Assembly: GCA_014801785.1 (NCBI GenBank)
Contig: JAAVDN010000019.1
Span: 41,292-105,291, forward strand
DNA from: Bacteroides sp.
GTDB taxonomy: Bacteria > Bacteroidota > Bacteroidia > Bacteroidales > Muribaculaceae
Direction: 5' to 3'
Length of the DNA: 64,000 bases
Positions within the stretch are counted from its first letter, which is position 1. Each line of letters opens with the position of its first letter. The position numbers were made by a program, and so were the translations under genes. Below, piece by piece: positions 1 to 10,152 of the stretch. A model generated the notes under the pieces. That model searched no databases. It was given only the letters and a program-made list of their open reading frames with translations, and had not been told where the DNA came from.

Positions 1-1709
1 GTGAATCCCTGGTTGAACTTTCCTGCGTTGTTGATTTTGGCGATCAGTTCCTCGGGCATAGCCTCTCCGGTCTGGTAATGGCGTGCGTGTTCGCGCAGAA
101 CTTCGGGGGAAGTAGCCCAATGTTCGTGCATCTGGGAAGACATCTCGACATAGTCGCGGTCAACGTTTGTGCCGGCCAGCGAACGATAGGGGACCTGGGA
201 AAGGATAGCCTGGAGGGCATGTCCGAACTCATGATATGTCGTTTCCAGCTCGTCGAGAGTCAGGAGCGCCGGGGTGTCTCCTGTCGGGCGGGTGAAGTTG
301 CCGACATTATAGACGATAGGACGTTTCTCCTTCCCGTCGCCATAGATGCCGCAGGACTGCAGCTGTTCCATCCATGCGCCCTGGCGCTTGGTAGCGCGCG
401 GGAAATAGTCGGTCATGAAGACGGCTACATGTTCCCCTGTTTTAGCGTCCTGCACATCATATACCGTCACCTCATCCATATATTTGGGAGCGTCCGGCAT
501 CTCGACCATCTTTATGCCGTAGAGCTTCTCGGCTGTGGAGAACATACCTTTCAGGACGTTATCCAGCGCGAGATAGGGGCGAACCTCGCTCTCCTCCAGG
601 TCATATTTCTGTTTCTTGACCTTCTCGGCATAATAATAGTAGTCCCAGGGAGCAAGTTTGAACTCCTTTCCTTCAGCCTTGATCAGCTCCTGCATATCCT
701 TGACCTCCTCGCGGGAGCGGGCGACGGCGGGCTCGAAGACCTGGAGAAGAAGATTTTCGGCAGCTTCGGGAGTTTTGGCCATGACACGGCTTGTCATCAT
801 GGCCGCGAAATCCTTGAAGCCCATGAGTTTCGCCTTCTGGTCGCGCAGTTTGACGATCTGGGCGATTACGGGATAGTTGGAGTTCTCGCCGTAGGAGGCG
901 AGAGTAGTGTAACCTTTATAGATTGATTCGCGGAGTCCGCGGTTTTCAGCATACTGCAGGACCGGCAGACGGCTCGGAGCATGAAGGGTGAAGACCCAGA
1001 GACCGTCGAGACCGCGGGCCTTGGCGTCTTCGGCAGCGGCGGAGACGGAGGAGGCGGGCAGACCGGCGAGGTCAGCCTCGTCGTAGACGGTGACGAAGAA
1101 GTTGTTCGTAGCCGACAGCAGGTTCTTGTTATACTGGATGAAAAGTTTGGAAAGCTGATCGTTGATGGCGATAAGCTCTTTCTTTTTATCTTCGGGCAGA
1201 GCGGCTCCCTGCTCCTCGAACTGGCGGTAATATTTCTCGACGAGACGTTTCTGGACCGGAGTGAGCTTACGTTGGTCGCGGGTGTCGTAGACCTGCTTGA
1301 TACGCTCGAAGAGATGCGGGTCGAGGTTGATCATGTTGGAGGCCTCATTGAGCAGGGGGATAGCTTCCTCTGCCATTGCCGCGAACTCATCGGTGTTCAT
1401 AGCGCCGTCGTAATGGAAGAAGACGCCGGCTACTCGGTCAAGAATCGGGGAAAGGTTTTCGAGGGGGAGGATAGTGTTGTCGAAGTCGGGAACGGCGCGG
1501 TTGCGGGTGATGGCATTGAGGTTGGCGCGTTGTTCCTCGATTCCGGCCTTGATGGCGGGAATGAAGTCAGAGGTCTGGATCTGCTCGAAGGGAGGAATTT
1601 CGTAGACCGTCTGATAAGGCTTCAGGAAGGGATTTTCAGCCATTGCTTTTGAAGCTGGGGCGGCGGTGAGCATTACGGCCGCCGCCAGGGTTAAGATTGT
1701 TTTTTTCAT
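1..1709 (-). CDS. dcp: M3 family oligopeptidase / peptidyl-dipeptidase Dcp-like, C-terminal part cut off by window edge
   Basis: Reverse strand reads MKKTILTLAAAVMLTAAPASKAMAENPFLKPYQTVYEIPPFEQIQTSDFIPAIKAGIEEQRANLNAI..., open through position 1; N-terminal M3/Dcp pattern with signal peptide. Not in the ORF track because it has no stop in the window. Confidence 0.85.
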   Translation of the reverse strand, partial: MKKTILTLAAAVMLTAAPASKAMAENPFLKPYQTVYEIPPFEQIQTSDFIPAIKAGIEEQRANLNAITRNRAVPDFDNTILPLENLSPILDRVAGVFFHYDGAMNTDEFAAMAEEAIPLLNEASNMINLDPHLFERIKQVYDTRDQRKLTPVQKRLVEKYYRQFEEQGAALPEDKKKELIAINDQLSKLFIQYNKNLLSATNNFFVTVYDEADLAGLPASSVSAAAEDAKARGLDGLWVFTLHAPSRLPVLQYAENRGLRESIYKGYTTLASYGENSNYPVIAQIVKLRDQKAKLMGFKDFAAMMTSRVMAKTPEAAENLLLQVFEPAVARSREEVKDMQELIKAEGKEFKLAPWDYYYYAEKVKKQKYDLEESEVRPYLALDNVLKGMFSTAEKLYGIKMVEMPDAPKYMDEVTVYDVQDAKTGEHVAVFMTDYFPRATKRQGAWMEQLQSCGIYGDGKEKRPIVYNVGNFTRPTGDTPALLTLDELETTYHEFGHALQAILSQVPYRSLAGTNVDRDYVEMSSQMHEHWATSPEVLREHARHYQTGEAMPEELIAKINNAGKFNQGF

Positions 1710-1770
1710 GATGAAAAATTAGATGGTTTATGTTCTCTATTCCGGGAGGAGGGGAGAGAAGTGATGATCT

Positions 1771-2886
1771 CTAACGTTTGGGAACGGTGTTCTCCAGGGC
1801 GAACTCGGCTATCAGAGGATAATGGTCCGATGTATCGTGTCCCAGTCGCGAGACCTTGAGCGGAACGAGGGCGCCGCGATAGAATATCTGGTCTATATGG
1901 AATAAAAAGAGATGCTTGTTGTAGGTGTAGGTCGGTCCGAAGGATGTCTCTGAATACGCATCTTGGAAACCTGCATCGATCATTTTGCGGTAAGCCCAGG
2001 AGGAGGGGACGTCGTTGAAGTCTCCGCAGACAATAAGCGGTCCCTGCAGGGAGGAGGCGAAAGCGATAAGTTCATCGACGTTGCGGGCACGCTCACGGAA
2101 CGATTGACGCATTTTATTAAAGATGGAACCCTTGAATTCGGCAACGCTGTGACGCGCCGAACTCGGGGAGTGGATATCGGTCAGCACCTGTCGCTCCTTA
2201 TCCGAAAGGGAATAGGAGGAGATATGCATATTGATAAGGTCAAGAGGGCGCCCGTCGATACGAAGGCGGAAGTAGTCGTAGCGGTGGGCCCGCTTGAAGG
2301 GTCCCGGAGAGGTTACTTTCTGCAGTTCCACCGGATAACGGGAAAGGACCTTGAGATCCGAACTCTTGGATCCGGCCTGGAAAGGATAACGGGCGAACAG
2401 CGAGTCACGCAGAGCCGGCGTCAGATCTTGGATTTCGACACAGTCATTCCAGTCTTCGAGTTCCTGAAGGCATATTATGTCGGCGCCGCAGTTGAGCAGG
2501 AAGCGGACAGCCCGGTCGGCCCCCCCGGAGGGGGATTTCAGGTCATCGAGATGCAGGGAGTTGAAGGTCAGAAGGGTAAAGGTCTTGGAACCTTCCGGGG
2601 CCTTATTGGGAAAGCTGATAGGAACCGCCGGACCGATGGAACTCCACCCTGCCACCAGGACGACTATTCCTAAAGCACCGGGAATAATCCGGCGGTTGAG
2701 GAACCAGATGATGGAGACGATAAGCGTCGCGATGACAAGATAGGGAAGGATGAGGACCAGCATGGCGGGAAGCGTCATGTATTGAGGGTCAACCTTCCCG
2801 CCGAAAGCCGCGAGCAATGTCACTCCATATAATATATAGGATAGAATGCGTCCGATCAGACGCAGAATCGGGGATACAATAAACAT
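1771..2886 (-). CDS. Endonuclease/exonuclease/phosphatase family membrane protein
   Basis: N-terminal TM helices, then LLTFNSLHLDD...ICLQELEDW...VCGDFNDVPSSW...DHYPLIAEF motifs. Confidence 0.88.
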   Translation of the reverse strand: MFIVSPILRLIGRILSYILYGVTLLAAFGGKVDPQYMTLPAMLVLILPYLVIATLIVSIIWFLNRRIIPGALGIVVLVAGWSSIGPAVPISFPNKAPEGSKTFTLLTFNSLHLDDLKSPSGGADRAVRFLLNCGADIICLQELEDWNDCVEIQDLTPALRDSLFARYPFQAGSKSSDLKVLSRYPVELQKVTSPGPFKRAHRYDYFRLRIDGRPLDLINMHISSYSLSDKERQVLTDIHSPSSARHSVAEFKGSIFNKMRQSFRERARNVDELIAFASSLQGPLIVCGDFNDVPSSWAYRKMIDAGFQDAYSETSFGPTYTYNKHLFLFHIDQIFYRGALVPLKVSRLGHDTSDHYPLIAEFALENTVPKR

Positions 2887-2934
2887 ATCGGTTGTTTTTA
2901 TGTTTGTTGCCTGTCGTTGAAATCAGCGCGGATA

Positions 2935-3909
2935 TCAGAGGTCTTTTTCAGATAGACGCCGTAATTCATCTCGCTCCGCCTGAGTCAGAGAAGCGTAGCC
3001 CGAAAGACGAATCTTATCGAGTAATTCATTCAGGCGACGGCGTGCTTCATAACGGTCGGTATTTAGCGATGAGGAATAATCGGGCCCGGCCTCCCTTCTC
3101 TGGCCGTTGAAAGCCTGGCGCAACCTTTGGGAAGATGCAAAGCCTCCGTTACTCCGCAGCTTCCCCCCATGCCGCCACCAAAGGATAAGCCCAAGACCGA
3201 ATACAAGACCCCCGAGATGGGCGAAATGGGCAACTGTTGACTGATTTCCCGAGACTCCGAGGAAAAATTCCAAAACGGCATATCCGACGACCATATATTT
3301 AGCCTTTATCGGGACGGGGATAAAGAAAAGGTAAAGTGGAAGGTCAGGAAATGTGCAGGCGAATCCGAGCAGCAGACCGAAGATAGCACCCGAGGCGCCG
3401 ACAGTCAGCAACGAGTTCTTGTAGGAATTGACGGCGCTGAGGAAATTGGGGTCTCCATGTTCCATAGCCTCGCGGACTGTCTGGGCCATGTGGCTTTCGG
3501 TCAGACCATTCAGCGGGGCTATTCCTGAAACGTAATCGTTGAACCAAGTCAGGTTCCAGACGATTTCCTGCGTCAGCGCTCCTCCTATTCCGCAGACAAA
3601 ATAGAAGAGCAGAAAGCGTTTCGCTCCCCAAGTCTGTTCCAGGATACGTCCGAACATCCAGAGAGTGAACATATTGAAAAGCAGATGCAGGATAGAACTC
3701 GGGGAATGGAGGAACATATAGGAGACAAGCTGAATCGGATTAAAATCCGAACCACCCCAAAAATGCAGACCTCCATGATCGACGAGCCAGTTTCCTGCGC
3801 TGGCTGGAAGAAGCACTTCAAGCAACCAGACGACAACGTTGATGATGATGAGATTTTTGGTGACGGGGGGGATCTGAGCCCACCATCCACCGTTTCTGAT
3901 AGGTGTCAT
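2935..3909 (-). CDS. Rhomboid family intramembrane serine protease
   Basis: VGASGAIFGLLLGF and VAHFAHLGGLVFG catalytic motifs, multiple TM segments; likely start at internal Met MTPIRNGGW. Confidence 0.9.
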   Translation of the reverse strand: MTPIRNGGWWAQIPPVTKNLIIINVVVWLLEVLLPASAGNWLVDHGGLHFWGGSDFNPIQLVSYMFLHSPSSILHLLFNMFTLWMFGRILEQTWGAKRFLLFYFVCGIGGALTQEIVWNLTWFNDYVSGIAPLNGLTESHMAQTVREAMEHGDPNFLSAVNSYKNSLLTVGASGAIFGLLLGFACTFPDLPLYLFFIPVPIKAKYMVVGYAVLEFFLGVSGNQSTVAHFAHLGGLVFGLGLILWWRHGGKLRSNGGFASSQRLRQAFNGQRREAGPDYSSSLNTDRYEARRRLNELLDKIRLSGYASLTQAERDELRRLSEKDL

Positions 3910-4120
3910 ACACTGCAAAATTACAAAATATCTCAGATATTCCATATTTAAGCGGGCCATAGTAGTGAATTTGAGAAAAATAATATTATATTTGCCCGCT
4001 CAAAGGAAGTCCCGTATGTGAAAATATGGGATTAGAACAAAAAAGGGGGTCCGGAATGTTTGTATATCATCTCGGATAGAACAACTCTCTGAGAAATCAA
4101 ACATCTCAATCATCATAATT

Positions 4121-4384
4121 ATGAACAAGACTGATTTAGTAAATGAGATTGCCGCCAAGGCGGGTCTCAACAAGGTAGCCGCCAAAGCGGCCCTCGACGC
4201 ATGCCTGGAGTCTATCGAGCAGGCTCTGGCCAATGACGACAAGGTGCAGCTCATCGGTTTCGGCACTTTCTCTGTCCAGGAGAAGGCCGCCCGTGTCGGT
4301 ATCAATCCGCACACGAAGGAGAAAATCGAGATCGCTGCCCGAAAGGTTGTCAAGTTCAAGCCCGCCAACGAGCTTGCAAAGTGA
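4121..4384 (+). CDS. HU family DNA-binding protein
   Basis: 87 aa MNKTDLVNEIAAKAGLNKVAAKAALDACLESIEQAL...GFGTFSVQEKAARVGINPHTKEKIEI. Confidence 0.95.
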   Translation: MNKTDLVNEIAAKAGLNKVAAKAALDACLESIEQALANDDKVQLIGFGTFSVQEKAARVGINPHTKEKIEIAARKVVKFKPANELAK

Positions 4385-4641
4385 TTTTTCTTTAGGCTCA
4401 CTCCATTCCCCTGTCCCATACGGGAATATATTAAAGATGGTATACCGCGCGGAATCTGCTCCTTCCTGACTGGAAAGAGACGGATTCCGGGCGGAATTCG
4501 TGTGTACTCATCCTCCGTCTCTCTTTTCTCTCTACCCACTTCTCCTCTTCCGACAATAAAAACCTATCGGTTCATCCGAAAAATCTCTTGACGGATATTA
4601 TCCGGAAAGTAAAATAAGGAAAGAAAATTAGTAGTATATAT

Positions 4642-6423
4642 ATGAATCTTGAGAACATTGTTGCCTGTGGCGTGGCCCAGGCTGTCAAGAGCCTTTATGG
4701 CGTTGATGCCGATCCGGCAAAAATAGCTCCTTCGGCTACCAAGAAGGAATTTGAGGGGGATTTGACCGTTATGGTCTTCCCGTTCGTAAAGGCTGCCCGA
4801 AAAAGCCCCGAACAAACAGGTGCCGAAATAGGGGAGTGGCTGGTAAATAATGTCGAGGCTGTCAGCGCCTTCAACGTTATAAAGGGTTTTCTGAATATTA
4901 CTATCGATCCGGCTTTCTGGCTCCATGCTCTTGAGGCTGCCGCCGAGAATCCGCAGTTCGGTATCAAGAATGCAGGTCCGGATTCTCCTCTTGTGATGAT
5001 TGAGTATTCATCACCCAACACCAACAAACCGCTCCATCTGGGTCATGTCCGCAACAATCTGCTCGGATATTCCCTTTCCAGAATCCTTGAAGCTGATGGC
5101 AACCGGGTCATCAAGACCAACATAGTCAACGACCGCGGAATCCATATCTGCAAGTCTATGCTCGCATGGCAGAAATGGGGAGAGGGTGCCACTCCTGAAT
5201 CAACCGGGAAGAAAGGAGACCATCTTATCGGTGATTTCTATGTAGCATTCGACAAGCATTACCGCGATGAACTCAAGAAGATAATGGAGGAGGAGAACTG
5301 CTCTAAGGAAGAGGCCGAGAGCCGTTCGACACTTATGGCCGAGGCGCGCGAGATGCTGCGTAAATGGGAGGCAGGCGACCCCGAGATACGTGCCCTTTGG
5401 GAACGCATGAACTCATGGGTTTATGACGGATTCGACCAGACTTACCGTAGGCTTGGAGTCGATTTTGATAAAATATATTACGAATCGCAGACCTATCTCG
5501 AAGGAAAGGAGCTGGTGCTCAAAGGACTGGAGGAAGGAAAGATGTATCGTAAGGAGGATGGTTCCGTATGGGCTGACCTGACAGATGAAGGACTCGACCA
5601 CAAACTCCTGTTGCGTTCCGATGGAACCTCTGTCTATATGACCCAGGATATAGGAACCGCGAAACTCCGCTATCGTGATTATCCGATCGACAAGATGGTC
5701 TATGTCGTCGGCAACGAGCAGAACTATCATTTCCAGGTTCTGTCGATTCTTCTTGACCGTCTCGGTTTCAAATGGGGACGTGACCTGACTCATTTCTCCT
5801 ACGGCATGGTCGAGCTTCCCGAAGGAAAGATGAAATCCCGCGAGGGAACGGTTGTCGATGCTGATGATCTGATGGATAAAATGGTTGCGGATGCCGCCGA
5901 AGCCGCCGCCAACCGTCTGGACTCCATGAGCGCCGAGGAAGCGGCTGAGGTATCCCGGAAAGTCGGTATGGGTGCGTTGAAGTATTTCCTACTGAAAGTT
6001 GACCCGAAGAAGAATATGCTCTTCAATCCGGCCGAATCGATAGACTTCAACGGCAACACAGGTCCATTCCTGCAATATACCTACGCCCGCATCCGCTCCG
6101 TCATACGGCGTGCCGGAGAGGAGTTCAGTTACTCCCTGCGCCCTCAGGCGCTTCCGAACGAGAAAGAGACGCAGCTAATCCAGAAAATCTGCGAATTTCC
6201 TTCCGCCGTCGAGGATGCCGCGAGAAACTATTCCCCTGCCCTGATTGCCAATTACGCCTATGATCTGGCGAAGGAATATAACAAGTTCTATCATGACTAT
6301 CCCATCCTCCGCGAGGAAGACAGGGAAGTCCGTACCCTTCGTCTTCTGATTTCGGGCGTTACGGCGCGCACTCTTCGTGATGCGGTAGCTCTGCTGGGAA
6401 TGGAGATGCCGGAGCGGATGTAA
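4642..6423 (+). CDS. argS: Arginine--tRNA ligase
   Basis: EYSSPNTNKPLHLGHVRNNLLG class I signature; full length 593 aa. Confidence 0.97.
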   Translation: MNLENIVACGVAQAVKSLYGVDADPAKIAPSATKKEFEGDLTVMVFPFVKAARKSPEQTGAEIGEWLVNNVEAVSAFNVIKGFLNITIDPAFWLHALEAAAENPQFGIKNAGPDSPLVMIEYSSPNTNKPLHLGHVRNNLLGYSLSRILEADGNRVIKTNIVNDRGIHICKSMLAWQKWGEGATPESTGKKGDHLIGDFYVAFDKHYRDELKKIMEEENCSKEEAESRSTLMAEAREMLRKWEAGDPEIRALWERMNSWVYDGFDQTYRRLGVDFDKIYYESQTYLEGKELVLKGLEEGKMYRKEDGSVWADLTDEGLDHKLLLRSDGTSVYMTQDIGTAKLRYRDYPIDKMVYVVGNEQNYHFQVLSILLDRLGFKWGRDLTHFSYGMVELPEGKMKSREGTVVDADDLMDKMVADAAEAAANRLDSMSAEEAAEVSRKVGMGALKYFLLKVDPKKNMLFNPAESIDFNGNTGPFLQYTYARIRSVIRRAGEEFSYSLRPQALPNEKETQLIQKICEFPSAVEDAARNYSPALIANYAYDLAKEYNKFYHDYPILREEDREVRTLRLLISGVTARTLRDAVALLGMEMPERM

Positions 6424-6465
6424 ACCTTAGGAGCTTCAGATTGTCTTAATAATAAGAGCCCGTCC

Positions 6466-6490
6466 CACAAGAAATGTTAACAGCCGGGTC
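6466..6490 (+). repeat. Dispersed intergenic repeat, copy A
   Basis: CACAAGAAATGTTAACAGCCGGGTC; 29-nt identity (GTCCCACAAGAAATGTTAACAGCCGGGTC) with copy at 61199. Confidence 0.8.
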
Positions 6491-6515
6491 TAAAAACTCT
6501 CCAATCATATTAAAC

Positions 6516-7250
6516 ATGGATCAGAACAATCCCTACAAATTGACTACCCCTCCTACTTACACCGGAGGCGTAGATTCCGGCGCCCTGACGCGCCAGGTAA
6601 GTAATGTGATGAAGCGTGTTTATGTCAGAATGTTCGTCGGTCTTCTTATCACGGCCTTCGTATCGCTCGGCATAGCCTCGACTCCTACGCTCGCCCACGC
6701 TATATTGACGAATCAGATAGTTTTCTGGGGCATCCTCATCGCCATGTTTGCCATGGCCTGGATTATGCCCGCCAAGATGATGTCGATGAAGCCGACAACG
6801 ATATTGCTTCTTTTCGGCCTCTTCTCGGTGCTCATGGGAGCATGGTTGACCCCCATCTTCTTCGTCTACGCTCCCGGAACGATTGTCAAGACCTTCTTTA
6901 TTTCGGCCGGAACATTCGGCGCCATGTCGGTCTATGGCTATTTCACCAAGTCAGACCTCAGCCGTATAGGTAACTATCTATATATGGCGCTGATAGGACT
7001 CTTTATAGCCATAATTGTCAACATATTCCTCAAGAGTTCTGCTTTAGGGTGGATCATTTCAATAGTCGGAGTGCTTCTCTTCGTCGGCCTCACAGCCTGG
7101 GACACCCAGCAGATGAAACGCGTGGCGGCAGCCAATCTTGATCCCGCCCTTGCCGACAAACTGGCGACTATGGGAGCTTTGAATCTATATCTTGACTTCA
7201 TCAACCTTTTCCTCTTCCTTCTTCAGATATTCGGCGGTAACCGCAACTGA
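6516..7250 (+). CDS. Bax inhibitor-1/YccA family membrane protein
   Basis: Multiple TM protein, MDQNNPYKL...VYVRMFVGLLITAFVS...LTAWDTQQMKR; start chosen at internal ATG. Confidence 0.88.
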   Translation: MDQNNPYKLTTPPTYTGGVDSGALTRQVSNVMKRVYVRMFVGLLITAFVSLGIASTPTLAHAILTNQIVFWGILIAMFAMAWIMPAKMMSMKPTTILLLFGLFSVLMGAWLTPIFFVYAPGTIVKTFFISAGTFGAMSVYGYFTKSDLSRIGNYLYMALIGLFIAIIVNIFLKSSALGWIISIVGVLLFVGLTAWDTQQMKRVAAANLDPALADKLATMGALNLYLDFINLFLFLLQIFGGNRN

Positions 7251-7294
7251 TAAAAATAAGAATAAGAATAAGGAAATCTTAGTTAAATGTCATT

Positions 7295-7330
7295 ACGGGC
7301 GTCTTTCAGATGGAAGACGCCCGTTTGTCT
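7295..7330 (+). terminator. Intrinsic terminator after the Bax-inhibitor gene
   Basis: ACGGGCGTCTTtcagatggAAGACGCCCGT followed by TTGTCTT. Confidence 0.8.
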
Positions 7331-7499
7331 TCATAGAGCCGGCGATACCTGCGATGTTATTGATAGAGGAAGAGGCCCCCGGCCCACAATAGGACGGAGG
7401 CTTAAGGAGGTCGTTTGAGAACGTATTGAAGAAGGAGGGAACGAAAAAATGTTGATAAATCAGTCGGAGAATCGGGAGAAATCATTAATTTTGCCGAGT

Positions 7500-8711
7500 A
7501 TGCGCAAAATAGTTGTTTTTGACACTGAAGGGAGCCATGCCAATCTACTCCCCTTATCCTTCACGCGTCCGGTTGCTGACTTCCGCGTCGGCATAACGAC
7601 CCTGGCTGACAAATGGAGGATGCTGAGCGGATGCGAACTCCTGTATTGGCCTGTCGAATACCTCAGGCCCCGTTATGCCTCCGGCTTCGACCCCTCCGTA
7701 TTACCCGCAGACACGATATGGGTCTCAGGCAATGTTGTGGCTGATGAACAGACGGTGCAGGCTCTTCTATCCCTTCGTCCCGGCGAAGGTTGGATGGATT
7801 GCGGAGAACCGGTCGCCTATGTCGGCGGATTCGGTGGATTTACCGCCTCTGAATGGGAATTGCGTGAGATTCCTTCCGGAGTGCGGAGGATTCAGTTTGT
7901 CTTCGATATATTCCTTATGAATCCTGCTCTGATCAAGGAGGATTTCCGTCGGATTACAGCCGGAAGGAAAAGCCGTCCCCTCTCGTCATCAAACCGGGTA
8001 GTCGGTCCGATGACCGATGAGGAGGGGTTGCCTCTCATCTTTGTCGAGGAGGGAGCCGATGTCGAATGTGCAACCTTGTCAACCCGCGAAGGCCCTGTCT
8101 ATATAGGTCAGGATGCTGTCGTGATGGAAGGAGTGACATTGCGTGGCCCCATAGCCTTTTGCCGCAAATCGCAGGCGCGCCTCGGTGCCAAGCTCTATTC
8201 AGGCTCAACATTCGGCCCATATTGCAAAGTCGGAGGAGAGCTCAGCAATGTCGTCATGTTCGGCTACAGCAATAAATCCCATGAAGGTTATTTAGGAAAC
8301 GCCGTGATAGGGGAGTGGTGTAACATCGGGGCAGGCACCAGCGCTTCGAACCTTAAGAACGACTACTCTAAAATCCGCATCTGGAACTACGCGCGCCATA
8401 CATTCATGAAAACCGACCTCCAGTTCTGCGGTCTCATCATGGGAGACCATTCCAAAGCAGGAGTCAACTGCATGTTCAATACAGCGACAGTTGTCGGCGT
8501 CGGAGTCAACCTTCATGGAGCCGGATTCCCTCGCGTCTTTATCCCCAGTTTCAGTGAGGGGAGTCCCGCCGGAGGCTTCAAGACGGTGCCGGTCGATAAA
8601 TTCGAGACCATAGCCTCCCGTGTCATGGCTCGCAGAGGTCTTCTCCTGACAGAAGCCGACCGCCTTATTTTTGAAAAGATCTACGAAGTCGCCTCCGCCT
8701 TCAAAGGATAA
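7500..8711 (+). CDS. GlmU-family putative sugar-phosphate nucleotidyltransferase with left-handed beta-helix
   Basis: MRKIVVFDTEGSHANLLPLSFTRPVADFRVGITTLADKWRMLSG; hexapeptide-repeat C-terminal half (IGEWCNIGAGTSASNLKNDYSKIRIWN). Confidence 0.85.
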   Translation: MRKIVVFDTEGSHANLLPLSFTRPVADFRVGITTLADKWRMLSGCELLYWPVEYLRPRYASGFDPSVLPADTIWVSGNVVADEQTVQALLSLRPGEGWMDCGEPVAYVGGFGGFTASEWELREIPSGVRRIQFVFDIFLMNPALIKEDFRRITAGRKSRPLSSSNRVVGPMTDEEGLPLIFVEEGADVECATLSTREGPVYIGQDAVVMEGVTLRGPIAFCRKSQARLGAKLYSGSTFGPYCKVGGELSNVVMFGYSNKSHEGYLGNAVIGEWCNIGAGTSASNLKNDYSKIRIWNYARHTFMKTDLQFCGLIMGDHSKAGVNCMFNTATVVGVGVNLHGAGFPRVFIPSFSEGSPAGGFKTVPVDKFETIASRVMARRGLLLTEADRLIFEKIYEVASAFKG

Positions 8712-8854
8712 GACGTCGGTCTTCACAGGATAAGCATCGGCTAAGAGAAAAAAGTCTGAATAACTTCCCCTTCCCTCGGAACCCTCAAAAACCTAACAGA
8801 TGTTAGACGAGGCTCTCCAAATGTCAAAAAATACAATAAAGAGGGGTGTGAGGG

Positions 8855-8885
8855 TTGCGTAATTCGCTGACTTTTTGTAACTTTG
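8855..8885 (+). promoter_or_regulatory. Bacteroidetes-type promoter for the str operon
   Basis: TTG (8855-8857) - N20 - TAACTTTG (8878-8885). Confidence 0.75.
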
Positions 8886-9055
8886 CAAAGTTTTCGGGGT
8901 TGCGTGCAACCTAAAACGCCGCCAATCTGCTGATTGTCAGTGGGTTGAGTGGTGTCTTATGGTGTCAGACTCATGCTTTTCTCCGATTCTCCGGCGCCTT
9001 CCGGCTTCGGGCTCAATATAGAAACAGATACTATTCAATAAATTTAGAGACAAGA

Positions 9056-9439
9056 ATGCCTACAATTCAGCAACTCGTAAGAAAAGGTCGTGTGGCTCTC
9101 AAAGATAAGAGCAAGTCGCCGGCACTGGATTCCTGTCCGCAGCGTCGCGGTGTGTGCGTGCGTGTCTACACCACCACTCCTAAGAAGCCTAACTCTGCAA
9201 TGAGAAAGGTTGCCCGCGTTCGTCTGACCAACGGCAAGGAAGTTAACTCCTACATTCCCGGAGAGGGTCACAACCTTCAGGAGCACTCCATCGTGATGGT
9301 TCGCGGAGGTCGTGTGAAAGACCTTCCGGGTGTGCGTTACCACATCGTTCGCGGTACTCTCGATACCGCCGGTGTTCAGGGTCGCACTCAGCGCCGCTCC
9401 AAATATGGAGCAAAGCGTCCCAAAGCCGCGAAGAAATAA
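9056..9439 (+). CDS. rpsL: 30S ribosomal protein S12
   Basis: [12 protein letters not shown]...[28 protein letters not shown]. Confidence 0.98.
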   Translation: MPTIQQLVRKGRVALKDKSKSPALDSCPQRRGVCVRVYTTTPKKPNSAMRKVARVRLTNGKEVNSYIPGEGHNLQEHSIVMVRGGRVKDLPGVRYHIVRGTLDTAGVQGRTQRRSKYGAKRPKAAKK

Positions 9440-9660
9440 TCTGCCGCGGGATTAATCCAGAGACGGTCCTTTTGAGGGCCATGACAAAAAATTATTTCAA
9501 GTTTTTGATTTATTGGATGGCCCGGAACGGTAATCATGCTGTCTGAAATAAGTGCATGAAGTTTCGGGGTGGTTGAGTAAACCGGCGTTCCGCTTCGGAC
9601 GCACGTTGAAGAATCTCCGATACAGCCAAGACAAAAACATTAAACAACCAACTCTCTACA

Positions 9661-10137
9661 ATGAGAAAAGCTAAGCCGAAGAAAAGGGTAATCCTTCCGG
9701 ATCCCGTCTTCCACGAAGTAAGGGTCACTAAGTTTGTGAACCATCTGATGTATGACGGCAAGAAGAATACCGCATACACCATCTTTTACACCGCTCTCGA
9801 GAATGTAAAGGCAAAACTTCCCAACGAGGAGAAGTCCGCTCTCGAGATTTGGAAAAAAGCTCTTGAGAATGTCACTCCTCAGGTAGAGGTCAAGAGCCGT
9901 CGCGTCGGAGGAGCTACTTTCCAGGTTCCTACTGAAATCCGCGCTGACCGCAAAGAATCGATTTCCATGAAAAATCTCATCATCTATGCCCGCAAACGCG
10001 GCGGCAAGACGATGGCCGACAAGCTGGCCGCTGAAATCGTCGACGCCTTCAACGAGCAGGGTGGTGCCTTCAAGCGCAAGGAAGACATGCACCGCATGGC
10101 TGAAGCTAACCGCGCCTTCGCTCATTTCAGATTCTAA
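9661..10137 (+). CDS. rpsG: 30S ribosomal protein S7
   Basis: [38 protein letters not shown]. Confidence 0.98.
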   Translation: MRKAKPKKRVILPDPVFHEVRVTKFVNHLMYDGKKNTAYTIFYTALENVKAKLPNEEKSALEIWKKALENVTPQVEVKSRRVGGATFQVPTEIRADRKESISMKNLIIYARKRGGKTMADKLAAEIVDAFNEQGGAFKRKEDMHRMAEANRAFAHFRF

Positions 10138-10152
10138 TTGGAGATATAGACA

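Noticed and set aside
78-1652. Plus-strand ORFs 78..926 and 981..1652
   Set aside because: Antisense to the M3 peptidase gene, which is open on the minus strand through the window edge and has recognisable motifs.
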